A DNA stretch of 52,813 nt, taken from the NCBI GenBank assembly GCA_039193195.1, contig JBCCWS010000042.1, positions 1 through 52,813 of the forward strand, written 5' to 3'. The notes under the pieces are model-generated. The model had not been told where the DNA came from. It did not search any database and saw only the letters and a list, made by a program, of their open reading frames with translations. The position numbers and the translations under genes are program-made. The stretch is from Pseudomonadota bacterium. Lineage in GTDB: Bacteria > Pseudomonadota > Gammaproteobacteria > Steroidobacterales > JBCBZW01. Shown here piece by piece: positions 52,754 through 52,813 of the stretch (positions are counted from its first letter, which is position 1; every line of letters begins with the position of its first letter).

Positions 52754-52776
52754 TCAAAACCATGGAGATAACCCTC
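52717..52776 (+). promoter_or_regulatory. Inverted repeat just before the right-edge transposase start
   Basis: GAGGGTTATC (52717-52726) and GATAACCCTC (52767-52776) are a perfect 10-base inverted repeat with a 40-base loop. The right arm overlaps the GGAG Shine-Dalgarno and ends directly before GTG 52777, so a fold in the mRNA would block ribosome entry. Confidence 0.6.
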
Positions 52777-52813
52777 GTGATTGAGTCTACACAGAGGATC
52801 ATTCGAAACAAAA
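52777..52813 (+). CDS. Start of an IS481-like transposase, cut by the window edge
   Basis: Only 12 codons are visible, reading ESTQRIIRNK after the first two. This resembles the start of IS481-family transposases, which typically begin with a TTQKIIRNK-type stretch before the first helix-turn-helix. An in-frame ATG at 52762 is an alternative start. The element's left end probably lies near 52690 (TGATCTGACACC), but this is a guess without the right end. Confidence 0.45.
   Translation, partial: MIESTQRIIRNK

Overview
This 52.8 kb window looks like the chromosome of a high-GC gammaproteobacterium. Three gene orders point there: rpsF-rpsR-(DUF2232-like membrane protein)-rplI-dnaB, ffh-rpsP-rimM-trmD-rplS, and the pair of a CcsA/YpjD-like gene and a CorB/YfjD-like gene divergent from ffh. 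SppA, RNase R, RlmB, Hsp15, PutA and SdaA also have clear gammaproteobacterial relatives. I cannot fix the genus. Codon third positions are mostly G or C up to about 45.9 kb, and visibly less so after that.

Layout. 0-4.6 kb: a possible partial gene on the minus strand, an ArsR-type regulator, pirin with a divergent LysR regulator, and cbpA translationally coupled to a DehI-type dehalogenase-like gene. 4.6-4.75 kb: tRNA-Leu(CAG) with a near-consensus promoter. 4.9-8.0 kb: rnr-rlmB. 8.1-11.9 kb: ribosomal protein and replicative helicase operon with a structured rpsF leader. 11.9-13.7 kb: FHA protein and PP2C phosphatase. 14-17.6 kb: radA, a CorC/HlyC-type membrane protein and a CcsA-like protein. 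17.7-21.4 kb: ffh and the rpsP-rimM-trmD-rplS operon, ending in a terminator. 21.5-30.8 kb: htpG, sppA, a MacA-like adaptor with an ABC ATPase and two FtsX-type permeases, and a membrane glycosyltransferase. 30.9-34.9 kb: a HIT protein, a sulfotransferase-like protein, and a GMC dehydrogenase with its Tat-exported small subunit. 35.0-38.1 kb: an ECF sigma factor, a membrane anti-sigma-like protein and an exported coiled-coil/HEAT protein, all overlapping. 38.2-41.1 kb: a degenerate GGDEF/intact EAL protein, Hsp15 and a Nudix hydrolase. 41.2-45.9 kb: putA and sdaA, which together degrade proline and serine.

From about 45.9 kb to the right edge the DNA changes character. It starts with the C-terminal stump of an integron integrase (minus strand), which runs straight into an attC-like site. 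A gene cassette array follows, with about nine attC or degenerate attC sites. All convincing cassette genes lie on the plus strand. The array is damaged: an IS110-family transposase fragment sits next to one attC, and an IS481-like transposase gene starts at the right edge. The cassettes encode mostly small exported or membrane proteins of unknown function, a GspG-like exported protein, and a VOC protein with an isochorismatase-family hydrolase that appear to share one cassette. This decaying chromosomal integron is the most interesting part of the window.
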